A stretch of DNA of 64,000 nucleotides from PALSA-505 sp036267135 (GTDB taxonomy: Bacteria > Actinomycetota > Actinomycetes > Streptosporangiales > Streptosporangiaceae). The position numbers and the translations under genes were made by a program. The notes below the pieces were generated by a model. It did no database searches and was not told the origin of the DNA. It was given only the letters and a program-made list of their open reading frames with translations. Numbering within the stretch: the stretch's first letter is position 1; every line of letters starts with the position of its first letter. The stretch spans positions 1 through 64,000 of the forward strand of contig DATAWQ010000082.1 in the NCBI GenBank assembly GCA_036267135.1, read 5' to 3'. Below, one piece after another: positions 25,694 to 34,734 of the stretch.

Positions 25694-25939
25694 TCAGCCG
25701 CCGGCGTCCCGCAGTACGGCGAGCCGTTCCTGGTATTCCTCGGTGGTGATCTCACCCCGGGCGTACCGTTCGGCCAGGATCTCCTCGGGGCTCGTGGCCG
25801 GCCGCCGCGGTGACCGCCGCCAGCGGCGGACAACGAAGACGGCCAGGGCGGCGATCCCGCCCCAGATGATCAGCATCCAGCAGACCCAGGCCAGGGCCCA
25901 CCAGCCGTTCCAGTTACCGCTGTGGCCGTGCCACCACAT
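25694..25939 (-). CDS. SHOCT-domain small membrane protein
   Basis: An 81-residue protein. A Trp/His-rich start (MWWHGHSGNWNGWW) leads into one transmembrane segment (about 14-38), then a basic stretch (RRWRRSPRR), then a SHOCT-type C-terminal helix pair (SPEEILAERYARGEITTEEYQERL). SHOCT tails are common on small membrane proteins and are proposed to aid oligomerisation. It follows the response regulator on the same strand after 24 bp, so it may be co-transcribed with the two-component system, for example as an accessory membrane protein. Confidence 0.85.
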   Translation of the reverse strand: MWWHGHSGNWNGWWALAWVCWMLIIWGGIAALAVFVVRRWRRSPRRPATSPEEILAERYARGEITTEEYQERLAVLRDAGG

Positions 25940-25963
25940 GGGCCGCCTCCCTCCAGCGTCCGG

Positions 25964-26629
25964 TCATGTCACCCAGCCGGGCCGGGCCATGCCGGACTCG
26001 TAGGCGAACACCACGAGCTGAGCGCGGTCGCGGGCGCCTAGCTTGATCATTATCCGGCTCACATGCGTCTTGGCGGTCGCCGGGCTCACCACCAGCCGCT
26101 GCGCGATCTCGTCGTTGGACAGCCCCAGCGCCACCAGCCCCATCACCTCGCGCTCGCGTTCGGTGAGCTCGCTCATGGTGGGCAGCGTGAGCGGCTCCTT
26201 CGCCCGCTTGGCGAACTCGGCGATCAGCCGGCGGGTCACCCCGGGCGACAGCAGCGACTCACCCCCGGCCACCACCCGGATCGCCTTGATCAGGTCGGCC
26301 GGCTCGGTGTCCTTGACCAGAAAGCCGCTGGCGCCCAGGCGGATCGCCTCGAAGATGTACTCGTCCGCCTCGAACGTGGTGAGTATGACGATGCGGACGC
26401 CCGCCAGTGCCGGGTCGGCGAGTATGCGGCGGCTGGCCTCCAGGCCGTCCAGGCCGGGCATCCTGATGTCCATCAGCACGACATCGGGGCGGTGCTGGGC
26501 GGTGAGCTTGATCGCCTGCTCGCCGTCGGCGGCTTCGCCCACCACCTCGACGCCGTCCTCGGCGTCGAGCAGCGCGCGGAACCCCGCGCGCACGAGCATC
26601 TGGTCGTCCGCGACCAGGATGCGGATCAT
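25964..26629 (-). CDS. NarL/FixJ-type response regulator
   Basis: A 221-residue regulator. The receiver domain (about 1-120) has the acidic pair in ILVADDQ, the phospho-acceptor Asp in VVLMDIRMPG and the switch Lys in GFLVKDTEP. The C-terminal LuxR helix-turn-helix is at about 150-212 (LTEREREVMGLVALGLSNDEIAQRL ... TAKTHVSRIMIKLGA, key residues given). It overlaps its cognate kinase by ATGA (26626-26629), marking a coupled pair. It is an intact counterpart of the damaged regulator at 31568. Confidence 0.95.
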   Translation of the reverse strand: MIRILVADDQMLVRAGFRALLDAEDGVEVVGEAADGEQAIKLTAQHRPDVVLMDIRMPGLDGLEASRRILADPALAGVRIVILTTFEADEYIFEAIRLGASGFLVKDTEPADLIKAIRVVAGGESLLSPGVTRRLIAEFAKRAKEPLTLPTMSELTEREREVMGLVALGLSNDEIAQRLVVSPATAKTHVSRIMIKLGARDRAQLVVFAYESGMARPGWVT

Positions 26630-27864
26630 GATGTGCCTCCCATGGCTGGATCGAGCGGCAGCCTGGCCACGACCTGGAACCCGCCGCCCGGCCGGGCGCC
26701 AGCCTCCAGATGACCACCCACCGCGGCGGCGCGCTCCCGCATCCCGGTCAGCCCCCTCCCCCCGCCAGCAGGTGTGACGAGGGGTGGCTCCGTCCCGGAA
26801 CCCTGGCCGTCATCTTCCACCCGGACGGTCAGGTCGCTGTCACCGTACTCGAGCCGGACGGCGACGGTGGCGGGACCGGCGTGACGCCGCACGTTCGTCA
26901 GCGACTCCTGCACGATGCGGAACGCGGTCAGGCCAAGCCCGGCGGGCACCGGGCGCGGCTGGCCGGCCACCTCCATCCGCACGTCCAGGTCGGCCGCGGC
27001 CGCGGCCGACACCAGCGCGTCCAGGTCACCCAGGCCGCGGGCGGGCCGCCGCGGCGAGCCCTCATCGCCGGCCCCGCGCACCGCCCCGATCACCAGCCGC
27101 AGCTCGTCCAGGGTGTCCTTGCTCACCTGCTTGATCGCGGTCAGCGCGGTGCAGGCCTGCTCGGGCTGGCGTTCCAGCAGGTGCAGCCCGACGCTGGCCT
27201 GCACGTTGATCAGCGAGATGTTGTGGCCGATCAGGTCGTGCAGTTCGCGCGCGATGTGCAGCCGCTCCTCGCTGACCCGCCTGCGGCCCTCCTCGTCCCT
27301 GGTCCGCTCCGCCTCGATCGCCCGCTGCCGCAGTGAGTCGAGGTAGTCCCGGCGCAGCCTGACCATCTCGCCGGCGGCCAGCACGATCAGCAGCCAGGCG
27401 ACCGCCCAGGCGATCACCGCGCCGCTCAGCGGGTAGCCGGCGATCCAGGACAGCCACATGTTCGCCGACAGCGCGGCCGCGCCGACCCAGGCGGCGAGCC
27501 GGTGGCCGGTGACCATCGCGGTGAAGAACGCGACGTACAGGCTGAGGAACGCAACCTCACCCGGGTAGCCGAGCAGGTAGTACAGCATCACCGCGGCCAC
27601 GGTCGCTACCAGCACAGGCACCGGGCGCTGCCGCCGGGCCGCGAGCGCGATCGCACTCGCCGCGAGCAGGGCCACGCCGAACGCGTCCAGCGGACGGTGC
27701 CCAGCCGACATGCTGGTGTCGTGGTGGATCAGCATCGACCCGCTGATCTGGGCTGCTCCGACGAGCGCCACGATCGCGATGTCGATGACCATGGCGCTGG
27801 GCTGCCTGACCCACCGCGGCAGCGGCCACGGCTGTGGCTGGGGTGCTTCCCGCGACGGCTCCAT
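26626..27864 (-). CDS. Sensor histidine kinase, HisKA_3 type
   Basis: A 412-residue kinase. The N-terminal 160 residues form about five to six membrane helices without a large extracellular domain. A dimerisation and phospho-acceptor segment follows (ERLHIARELHDLIGHNISLINVQ, catalytic His in ELHD near residue 221), then the ATP-binding domain with NVRRHAG, the VEDDGQG motif and GLTGMRERAAAVGG. Such kinases often sense membrane or envelope conditions. ATG 27864 is preferred: the frame stays open far upstream to 29520, but only as antisense of xylB. It diverges from xylB with a 144-bp gap. Confidence 0.93.
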   Translation of the reverse strand: MEPSREAPQPQPWPLPRWVRQPSAMVIDIAIVALVGAAQISGSMLIHHDTSMSAGHRPLDAFGVALLAASAIALAARRQRPVPVLVATVAAVMLYYLLGYPGEVAFLSLYVAFFTAMVTGHRLAAWVGAAALSANMWLSWIAGYPLSGAVIAWAVAWLLIVLAAGEMVRLRRDYLDSLRQRAIEAERTRDEEGRRRVSEERLHIARELHDLIGHNISLINVQASVGLHLLERQPEQACTALTAIKQVSKDTLDELRLVIGAVRGAGDEGSPRRPARGLGDLDALVSAAAAADLDVRMEVAGQPRPVPAGLGLTAFRIVQESLTNVRRHAGPATVAVRLEYGDSDLTVRVEDDGQGSGTEPPLVTPAGGGRGLTGMRERAAAVGGHLEAGARPGGGFQVVARLPLDPAMGGTS

Positions 27865-28008
27865 GCCCGTCAGAATATGCCGTTCAGTGCGTCCGGCCCG
27901 GCCCTCGGACCTGCGGAAAAGAAAGATACAGCCAGGGGAGTAGCGTGACAGGCGGCCGGTGCGCCCGCTGGTGTACCCGGCCAGCCCTCCAGCCCCGAAG
28001 GAGCCCGC

Positions 28009-29388
28009 ATGCTGGTGGCCGGAGTGGACAGCTCGACCCAGTCGACCAAGGTGGTGCTGTGCCAGGCCGAGGACGGCGCCGTTCTCGGCGTCGGCTCCGC
28101 CCCGCATCCCGGCGGGACGCAGTGCGATCCGCAGGCCTGGTGGGACGCGCTGCTGGCCGCCGGGGACGGGCTGCTCGACCAGGCCAGCGCGATAGGCGTG
28201 GCCGCCCAGCAGCACGGGATGGTCACCCTGGACGAGGCCGGGCAGGTGGTGCGGCCGGCGCTGCTGTGGAACGACGTCAGGTCGGCGCCGCAGGCGGCGG
28301 AGCTGATCGCCGAGCTCGGCGGCCCGGGGGAGTGGGCCAGCCGGACCGGCAGCGTGCCGACGGCGGCGTTCACCGTGACCAAGCTGCGCTGGCTGGCCGA
28401 GCGGGAGCCTGCCCACGCGGCGCGCACCAGCCTGGTGGCGCTGCCGCACGACTGGCTGACCTGGCGGCTCGGCGGACGGGCCGCCGATGGTCCGGCCACC
28501 GACCGCGGCGACGCCTCGGGGACCGGGTATTTCTCGCCGTCCGGCGGCGGCTGGGAGCGGGGTCTGGCCAAGGCGGCGCTGGGACACGACGTGGAACTGC
28601 CTCGCCTGGCCGCCCCGGCCGGCGTGGTGGGCCACACCCCGGCGGGGGCGGTGCTGTCCGCGGGCACCGGCGACAACATGGCCGCCGCGCTCGGGCTCGG
28701 CCTGCGCGCAGGCGACGTGGCCGTCTCGGTCGGCACATCGGGCACCGCGTACGCGGTGACGGAGCGGCCCTCGGCCGACCCGACCGGGGCGGTGGCCGGG
28801 TTCGCGGACGCCACCGGCCGGTTCCTGCCCCTGGTCTGCACGCTGAACGCGGCCCGGGTGCTCACCGTCACCGCGGACCTGCTGGGTACCGATACCGGCG
28901 AGCTGTCCGCACTCGCGCTCGCGGCCAAACCCGGTGCGGGCGGGCTGACCCTGCTGCCCTATCTGGACGGCGAGCGGACACCGAACCGGCCGGATGCGAC
29001 CGGCGTGCTCAGCGGCCTGACCACCGCCAGCGGCACCAGGGAGAACCTGGCCCGCGCCGCGGTCGAGGCGGTGCTGTGCTCGCTGGCCGACGCCATCGAC
29101 CACCTGGCCGGGGTCGGCCTGGCGCCCAGGCGGGTGCTGCTCATCGGCGGTGGCGCCAGGTCCGAGGCGATCCGCGTGCTCGCACCCGGGATACTCGGCG
29201 CCGAAGTGCTGGTGCCCGAGCCCGCCGAATACGTGGCGCTCGGCGCGGCCAGGCAGGCAGCCTGGGCGCTGGCCGGCTCCGCCGAGCCGCCGTCCTGGCC
29301 CACTGCCCCGGCGGCCAGCTACACCGGGGACCCGGTGCCCGCGGTCAGGGAGCGGTACGCCGCCCTGCGGGACGCGACCGCGCCCTGA
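28009..29388 (+). CDS. xylB: Xylulokinase (FGGY family)
   Basis: A 459-residue carbohydrate kinase that phosphorylates D-xylulose at O5. The N-terminal FGGY features are GVDSSTQSTKVVL (phosphate loop, residues 5-17), AAQQHGMV and PALLWNDVRS with the catalytic-side Asp. The C-terminal half has SVGTSGTAYAV, LNAARVL and the FGGY-2 signature RVLLIGGGARS. The xylulose rather than glycerol or ribulose assignment rests on the AQQHGMV and WNDVRS pattern and on xylA nearby (35574). The two xyl genes are separated by a surface-glycan-like set, not contiguous as in many genomes. Confidence 0.92.
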   Translation: MLVAGVDSSTQSTKVVLCQAEDGAVLGVGSAPHPGGTQCDPQAWWDALLAAGDGLLDQASAIGVAAQQHGMVTLDEAGQVVRPALLWNDVRSAPQAAELIAELGGPGEWASRTGSVPTAAFTVTKLRWLAEREPAHAARTSLVALPHDWLTWRLGGRAADGPATDRGDASGTGYFSPSGGGWERGLAKAALGHDVELPRLAAPAGVVGHTPAGAVLSAGTGDNMAAALGLGLRAGDVAVSVGTSGTAYAVTERPSADPTGAVAGFADATGRFLPLVCTLNAARVLTVTADLLGTDTGELSALALAAKPGAGGLTLLPYLDGERTPNRPDATGVLSGLTTASGTRENLARAAVEAVLCSLADAIDHLAGVGLAPRRVLLIGGGARSEAIRVLAPGILGAEVLVPEPAEYVALGAARQAAWALAGSAEPPSWPTAPAASYTGDPVPAVRERYAALRDATAP

Positions 29389-29425
29389 CCAGAGTGGAAA
29401 CGAATACTTTACGCCCGCAATCGTG

Positions 29426-29431
29426 CATAAT
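29426..29431 (+). promoter_or_regulatory. Possible -10 box upstream of wecB
   Basis: CATAAT lies 88 bases before the wecB ATG in an otherwise GC-rich gap and is close to the TATAAT consensus. No convincing -35 hexamer sits at the right distance, so the call is weak. Confidence 0.3.
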
Positions 29432-29518
29432 GTGGCTTGCGCGATGATCCGGTGCCCTGCCGTCGGGTCTCGGCCATGGGGGGGACCAAGGCCGAAACTA
29501 ACCGGTAACGAGGGACAC

Positions 29519-30658
29519 ATGGATTACAGGCGGATCATAGTGGTAATCGGTACCCGGCCCGAGGCGATCAAGCTGGCCCCGATCGTGCTGGCGCTGCGTG
29601 GCCAGCCCGGGCTGCTGCCGGTGGTGGTGACCACGGGCCAGCACACCGAGGCCGTCCGCGAGGTACTCGACATCTTCGCCATCGCGGCCGACGTGGACCT
29701 CGCCGTCGGCGAGGCCGGGTCCGGCCTGGCCGAGATCGCCGCCGCCGTGCTGAGCCGGTTCGCCGCGCTGGCGCGTTCGGAACAACCCGACGCCGTCCTG
29801 GTGCAGGGCGACACGACATCCGCGCTCGGCGCCGCGCTTGGCGCTTTCTACCAGCGGATACCGGTCGCGCACGTGGAGGCCGGGCTGCGCTCGGGCGACC
29901 GGCACGCGCCGTTCCCCGAAGAGATCCACCGCCGGATGGCGTCGCTGGCCTGCGACCTGCATTTCGCGCCGACGCCGAGCGCGGCGGCCCGGCTCGTGGC
30001 CGAGGGCATCGACCCGGACATGGTCTACCTCACCGGTAACACCGTCGTGGACGCGCTGCGGATCATCCGCCGCCACGTCGGCTACCGCGATGCGCGGCTA
30101 GCCCGGATCGGCGCCCGCTGGGCCGCCTCGGGCCGCCGGGTGCTGCTGGTGACCGCGCACCGCCGCGAGTCGTGGGGGGAGCCGATGGAGCGGATCGCCG
30201 CCGCCGTCGAGCGCATCGCGCGCGACCGCCCCGGGCTGACCGTCGTCGTGGTCACCCATCCCAACCCGAGAGCACGGCTGCCGTTCGGCCGGCTGGCCGG
30301 GCTGGCGAACGTGCTGCTGACCGAGCCCGAGCCGTACGGTTCCTTCGTGCGCCTGATGGAACTCGCGGACTTGATCCTGACCGACTCCGGTGGCATTCAG
30401 GAGGAGGCGCCATGCCTCGGCACGCCGGTACTGGTGCTCAGAGACGTCACCGAGCGGACCGAGGGGCTGGCCGCGGGGGCGGCGCGGCTGGTCGGGACCG
30501 GCACCGACCGTATCGTCGCCGAGGCCGGCGCGCTGCTCGACGATCCCGCCGCGCTCGCGGCCATGGTCAGCCGCGGTGACCTGTACGGCGACGGCGCGGC
30601 CGCGGCCCGCTGCGTATCCGTGCTCGCTGCGCATCTCGGCGTGGCGGTCGCGTCCTAG
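29519..30658 (+). CDS. wecB: UDP-N-acetylglucosamine 2-epimerase (non-hydrolysing)
   Basis: A 379-residue enzyme that interconverts UDP-GlcNAc and UDP-ManNAc for surface polymer or teichoic-acid-type glycans. Diagnostic motifs are VIGTRPEAIKLAP, VQGDTTSALG, VAHVEAGLRSGD, VYLTGNTVVDAL, VTAHRRESWGEP and ILTDSGGIQEEAPCLGTPVL, each split here to key residues. These include the catalytic acidic residues and the UDP-binding His/Glu. ATG 29519 follows GAGGG by 5 bases. The WecG/TagA transferase at 34735, whose family commonly uses ManNAc donors, is a likely partner, though separated by other genes. Confidence 0.95.
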   Translation: MDYRRIIVVIGTRPEAIKLAPIVLALRGQPGLLPVVVTTGQHTEAVREVLDIFAIAADVDLAVGEAGSGLAEIAAAVLSRFAALARSEQPDAVLVQGDTTSALGAALGAFYQRIPVAHVEAGLRSGDRHAPFPEEIHRRMASLACDLHFAPTPSAAARLVAEGIDPDMVYLTGNTVVDALRIIRRHVGYRDARLARIGARWAASGRRVLLVTAHRRESWGEPMERIAAAVERIARDRPGLTVVVVTHPNPRARLPFGRLAGLANVLLTEPEPYGSFVRLMELADLILTDSGGIQEEAPCLGTPVLVLRDVTERTEGLAAGAARLVGTGTDRIVAEAGALLDDPAALAAMVSRGDLYGDGAAAARCVSVLAAHLGVAVAS

Positions 30659-30772
30659 GCTGCGGCCCGCCTGGCGTGAGCTATCGCAGTTGATCATGGC
30701 TGGAGACAGCCGGCCGAGTCACTCTTAGTCACATCAACTCGTGACACTTGTACGGGCAGTGAACGGGATAAC

Positions 30773-31571
30773 GGCCTGCTGGGCCTGGCCTTCCCGTCGC
30801 AGAGCGGCTCGGCGGCCGTGGCCTTGTCGTTGCTGCAGCTTGTGGCGTTCTTGCTGGCTGGCGTGCTGGTCCGCGCCCACAGGCAGGCCGCCTCGATGGC
30901 CACGCGGAGCGCGGCGCTGGAACGCCAGGCCGTGCAGGCCGCGGCTGCCGAGTGGACCCGGATCGCCCGGGAACTGCACGACATCGTCGCCCACCACCTC
31001 AGCGTGGTTGTGCTGCACGCCGCCGGGGCGCGGGCCTGCGGCCGGGCAGACCCTGCCACGCTGGAGGAGATCGAGCACAGCGGGCGGCAGGCCCTGACCG
31101 AAACCCGCCGCCTGTTCGGCGTGCTCCGCGAACCAGGCAAGCAGACCGGCCGCGCCCCGCAGCCGGGCATCAGCGAACTGCCGGCGCTGGCCGGCCGCCT
31201 GCGCGCCGCGGGCCTTGAGGTCAGCCTGTCCATCGACGGTGACCACACGGCGCTGCCACCGGCCGTGGACGTCTCCGCCTACCGCATCGTCCAGGAGGCG
31301 CTGACCAACGTGCTCAAGCATGCGGGCCCGGCCCGCGCCGAGGTGACGGTCGGGCTGCGCGGACAGCGCGGTGAGCATCGAGGTCACCGACAACGGCCCC
31401 GGCCACCCGGCGCCCCCGGGAATGAAGGGGGAAGGGGAGGTGGGTGCGGGCCAGGGACTGACTGGTATGCGCGAGCGGGTCGCGGTGTTCGGCGGTGACC
31501 TGCGCGCCGGGCCGCTTCCCAGCGGCGGGTTCGCCGTGTGCGCCCGGCTGCCGACAGGCGAACCGTCATGA
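30773..31571 (+). pseudogene. Decayed sensor histidine kinase
   Basis: A kinase of the same HisKA_3 type as that at 26626, but damaged. In the first frame a single hydrophobic segment (SLLQLVAFLLAGVLV) leads into WTRIARELHDIVAHHLSVVVLHA (phospho-acceptor His) and VDVSAYRIVQEALTNVLKHAG. Near 31361-31366 the frame breaks, and the rest of the ATPase domain (AVSIEVTDNGPG ... GQGLTGMRERVAVFGG) lies one frame over, ending at TGA 31571. The usual four or more upstream membrane helices are missing; there is no good start before GTG 30818. Removing one base would rejoin the frames. It still overlaps the regulator start by ATGA, so it was once a normal pair. Confidence 0.8.
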
Positions 31572-32178
31572 TCAGCGTCCTGATCGCCGACGACCAGGAC
31601 CTGATCCGCAAGGGCCTGCGGATGCTGGTGGAAGCCGAGCCAGACCTCGCCGTGGCTGGCGAGGCCGGCGACGGCAGCCAGGCCCTGGCCCAGGCCCGCC
31701 GCCTAGACCCGGACGTCATCTTGATGGATGTCCGCATGCCTGGCCTTGACGGGATCCAGGCCACCGCTCAGCTCGCCCAGGGCGGCAGCAGGGCCAAGAT
31801 CCTCATACTGACCACCTTCAACCTCGACGAGTACGTCTACCACGCCATGAAAGCCGGAGCTAGCGGCTTCCTGCTCAAGGACGTCACCCGGGAGCAGTTG
31901 ACCGGCGCCATCGCCGCGGCCCGGCCCCCGGCGCCCCGGCCGACAGCCCGGCGGGCGGCCTGAGCGAGCGGGAACGCGAGGTAGTGAGGCTCATCGCGAC
32001 CGGGCTGTCGAACGCCGAGATCGCGGCCAGGCTCTACCTCAGCGAGGCCACAGTCAAGAGCCACATCACCCGCATCCTGGCCAGGCTCGGCCTGCGCGAC
32101 CGGGTGCAAATCGCCGTCCACGCCTACGAACACGGCATCGTCCGGCCCGGCCACTCAGCCCAGGGACCCATCGGCTAG
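31568..32178 (+). pseudogene. Decayed NarL-type response regulator
   Basis: The receiver domain is intact in one frame (MISVLIADDQDLIRKGLRML ... VILMDVRMPGLDG ... FLLKDVTREQLTGAIAAA) and then stops at TGA 31961-31963. The LuxR helix-turn-helix (SEREREVVRLIATGLSNAEIAARLY ... SHITRILARLG) lies in another frame to 32178. The junction near 31912-31930 has lost the usual linker strand of about 25 residues and leaves a frameshift, so this is a deletion, not a single-base change. A free receiver or free HTH peptide could still be made, but the normal regulator could not. Its neighbour kinase is also broken. Confidence 0.8.
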
Positions 32179-32338
32179 GCAGGTGGGGTGTCGGGCTGGG
32201 TGAGGGTGGAATGGATGAGGTCGGCGTCGACTGGGGGGTCGTCATGGGCTCGGCATTCTGTGGAGTTCGCAGCTACTCCAGGTTACGCGGCGATTATGGC
32301 GTGTGCTGAGGGTAGTCAGGGGTATTGGCCCGGGTGGA
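32179..32338. other. Intergenic region without a gene
   Basis: About 160 bp between the decayed regulator and the convergent FAD gene. I see no open frame of note; a CCCGGG-rich stretch near 32330 can fold weakly but is not a confident terminator. Confidence 0.5.
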
Positions 32339-33550
32339 TCAGCCCGGGGATCCATCGGCCAGCACCAGGGCCAGCAAGTCGGGGGCCACGATGTTCTGGT
32401 AGAACCAGACGCCGTCGATCGCGCCATCGAAGGCGGGCTCCCCGCCGGTGCCGGGCCCACGAGGGCGGCGAGTGCCCAGACCCAGGCCGTAGACGTGCGG
32501 CAGCACCGCACCGGTGCCTGTCCGCAATCGCCCGTTCCCGTCCCACCAGCTTCCGGCGTCCCCGCCGAGCAGCCCGGTCACGGCCGGGCCGTATCCGGTC
32601 GCGGCCACCACAGCTGGGTCGTCGCGGGTCACGCCGGCGAACCAGTCCCAGCCCGCGGGCACGCGCACCAGCCGGGCCCGTGGCTCCGCGCCCCGGCGTA
32701 TCCGCTGGTAGACGGCGGCCGCGTCGGAGCGCAGGCCACCAAAGCGATGGACCATCCCGGTCGCCGGGCAGATCTGGTCGCCGCGGACCGCCGCGCCGTC
32801 CGCGCGGGCGGCGGCCGCGTCCGGGTAGGTCACCAGCACCGGGCTGCGGTGCGCGATGGTGATCGCGCCGGGCGCCCAGCGGACCGGGGACCGCAGCAGC
32901 AGGCCGGCCACGGCGAACGCGCTGTGCGAGCCGCCGACCACGGTGACCCTGGGCCCCGCGGCGCGGCCCCGCCTCGGCGCCTCGCGCAGCCGCGAGATCA
33001 GTTCCCGGTAGCCGGGCCGCCGGAGCACCTGCTCGCTGTGCAGGACCAGTCGCCCCTCCACCGGCAAACCCGGCGGCGTCCACGGCCGCCCGCCGAGAGC
33101 CAGCACGGCCCGGTGCGCCTGCACCGGGGGCCGCCCGGCCAGCCGCAGCGTCACCCCGCCGTCGGCGGCGCGCAGCCCCGTCACCCGTGCCGGGCTGAGC
33201 ACCACAGCTCTGGGGTGGGCGCGCACGCGGTCGAGCACCCGCCGCCCGGCGGCGGCGAGCAGCGCGGCGGCGGTCCGCAGCGGCACGGGCTCGTCGTGGT
33301 CGCAGCGGGCGATCAGCCCGTTCGCCGGGTCGCGGCCGAGCACCGGGGCGGCGCACTCGGCGAAGACGCGGGCCCTGGTGTCGGACCGCACCAGGTAACC
33401 GCCGAGCCGGCCCGCGCCGAACCCGTCGGCCGGGCCCGCGTGGATCACGGTGAGCCCGTCGTCGAGCAGTGCGTCCAGGGCGCCGGTCCTGGCCGCCGCC
33501 AGCAGCAGCGCGGCCCCGGCCGGGCCACCCCCGACGAGCGCGGTCGTCAT
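32339..33550 (-). CDS. FAD/NAD(P)-binding monooxygenase-like protein
   Basis: A 403-residue protein with an N-terminal FAD fold (ALVGGGPAGAALLLAAARTG, GxGxxG) and a second dinucleotide fold in VTVVGGSHSAFAVAGLLL (near residue 200). That two-fold layout resembles flavin monooxygenases and N-hydroxylases of the lysine/ornithine type, but without a clear family signature. The C-terminus HVYGLGLGTRRPRG ... FYQNIVAPDLLAL is distinctive. It follows the six-hairpin protein by 4 bp, so they are one operon, transcribed divergently from the WecG/TagA gene. The substrate is unknown; a sugar, lipid carrier or peptide linked to the surface glycan is possible. Confidence 0.72.
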   Translation of the reverse strand: MTTALVGGGPAGAALLLAAARTGALDALLDDGLTVIHAGPADGFGAGRLGGYLVRSDTRARVFAECAAPVLGRDPANGLIARCDHDEPVPLRTAAALLAAAGRRVLDRVRAHPRAVVLSPARVTGLRAADGGVTLRLAGRPPVQAHRAVLALGGRPWTPPGLPVEGRLVLHSEQVLRRPGYRELISRLREAPRRGRAAGPRVTVVGGSHSAFAVAGLLLRSPVRWAPGAITIAHRSPVLVTYPDAAAARADGAAVRGDQICPATGMVHRFGGLRSDAAAVYQRIRRGAEPRARLVRVPAGWDWFAGVTRDDPAVVAATGYGPAVTGLLGGDAGSWWDGNGRLRTGTGAVLPHVYGLGLGTRRPRGPGTGGEPAFDGAIDGVWFYQNIVAPDLLALVLADGSPG

Positions 33551-33554
33551 CGGG

Positions 33555-34664
33555 TCACACGATCCGGGCCGCGTCGGCGGCGGAAGGATCAGCGTGCCAG
33601 GCGAGCGCCTGGGCGGCGAAGATCGTGGCCCAGGCGTTCAGGTCACCGCTGCCCGGCTCGTAACGCAGCCCCCGCGGTGGCGCCCACAGCCCGGCCAGGA
33701 ACCCCCGCGCGCGGGCCGCGGGCCCGGCGAACCTGTCGGGGCCGGTCAAGGTCCAGATCCGCAGGGCCTGGGCGGTGGCGTCCGCCCGCGGCGGCCCGCT
33801 GGCCGCGTGGCCGTCGTGCCAGGCCAGCAGGCTCCCGTCGGGCTGTTGCGCCGAGGCCAGCCAGGCCGCCCCGGCCTCCGCCTGCCGCAGGTGCCCCGTT
33901 CGGCCGGCCGCGGCGCACATCAGCAGCCCTTCCACGGCGTAGCAGTGGCCGTGCGCGTAGGTCATCGGCGATGCCGCGTGGATGCGGAACCTCCCGTCGT
34001 CCTCCTGGACGTCGAGCGCCGCGCCGGCGCAGGCGGATATCGCGTCGTCGAGCCCGGGCAGCGGCCCGAGCGCCCGGCCGGTGTCGAGCAGTGCGCCGCA
34101 CACCTTCGCCTGATGTGCCCCGAACGCCATCGACCAGCGGGTGTCCGCCGCCGGGCGGCCAGGGCGGCCAGGGCGGCCTGGGTCGTGCTGGCCCGCGGTG
34201 GGGTCGGCGCGGCCGGCCGCGGTGATGAGCACCGACGCCCAGCCGTGCGCCACCCGGCCGGCCACGCCACCGCCGCCCTCTGCGTCGGCCCGCATCTGCG
34301 CGAGCAGGCCGGCCAGGGCCATGGCGGTGTCGAAGGTGTAGCCCTGCGCTCCCCGGTGCACCGCCCCGCCCGCCTCGCCGTCGCGCAGCAGCGCGCGGCG
34401 CAGGCCTTGCCGCCGGTCCGCGGCCGCCTCAGCGAGGCTGAGCAGGCGCAGCAGCAGGCCGCTGATCTCGGGGTAGGCGTATCCGCGGTGGTCGGGATTC
34501 CACCAGCTCAGGCAGTGCCCGTCAGGGGCGCCGAGATCAGCGGACGCGAGCCACCGCACCAGATCACGCGCGCTGACCAACCCGCCTCCCCGTACTAGCC
34601 AGGTATACCGAAAACTGGACGTGTCTCGTAACACTGGGTGCGGGGCAGGGTAATAGTCTGTCAC
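33555..34664 (-). CDS. Six-hairpin (alpha/alpha barrel) glycosidase-like protein
   Basis: A 369-residue protein made of repeated helical hairpins. Visible elements include GYAYPEISGLLLRLLSLAE (near 62-80), QGYTFDTAMALAGLLAQM, MTYAHGHCYAVEGLLMCA (near 241-258) and AQQPDGSLLAWHDG. These alpha/alpha-six-barrel features are shared with GH88/GH105, N-acylglucosamine epimerase-like and related enzymes. There is no signal peptide, so it is cytosolic, unlike secreted hydrolases. The Pro/Gly repeat around residue 170 (RPGRPGRPG) comes from a 9-bp DNA repeat. It forms an operon with the FAD gene and diverges, after 70 bp, from the glycosyltransferase. An epimerase, lyase or glycosidase role is inferred only. 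Confidence 0.68.
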   Translation of the reverse strand: MTDYYPAPHPVLRDTSSFRYTWLVRGGGLVSARDLVRWLASADLGAPDGHCLSWWNPDHRGYAYPEISGLLLRLLSLAEAAADRRQGLRRALLRDGEAGGAVHRGAQGYTFDTAMALAGLLAQMRADAEGGGGVAGRVAHGWASVLITAAGRADPTAGQHDPGRPGRPGRPAADTRWSMAFGAHQAKVCGALLDTGRALGPLPGLDDAISACAGAALDVQEDDGRFRIHAASPMTYAHGHCYAVEGLLMCAAAGRTGHLRQAEAGAAWLASAQQPDGSLLAWHDGHAASGPPRADATAQALRIWTLTGPDRFAGPAARARGFLAGLWAPPRGLRYEPGSGDLNAWATIFAAQALAWHADPSAADAARIV

Positions 34665-34734
34665 TGAGCAGTATGACGGCTTTGCGGGGGCGCGCCGTGA
34701 ACTTCACGGAGGGCGCGGTAACGGAGGAGCGGCC

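Noticed and set aside
26626..29520. Extended upstream reading of the histidine kinase frame
   Set aside because: Beyond 27864 the frame is antisense to xylB; membrane helices start just after ATG 27864.
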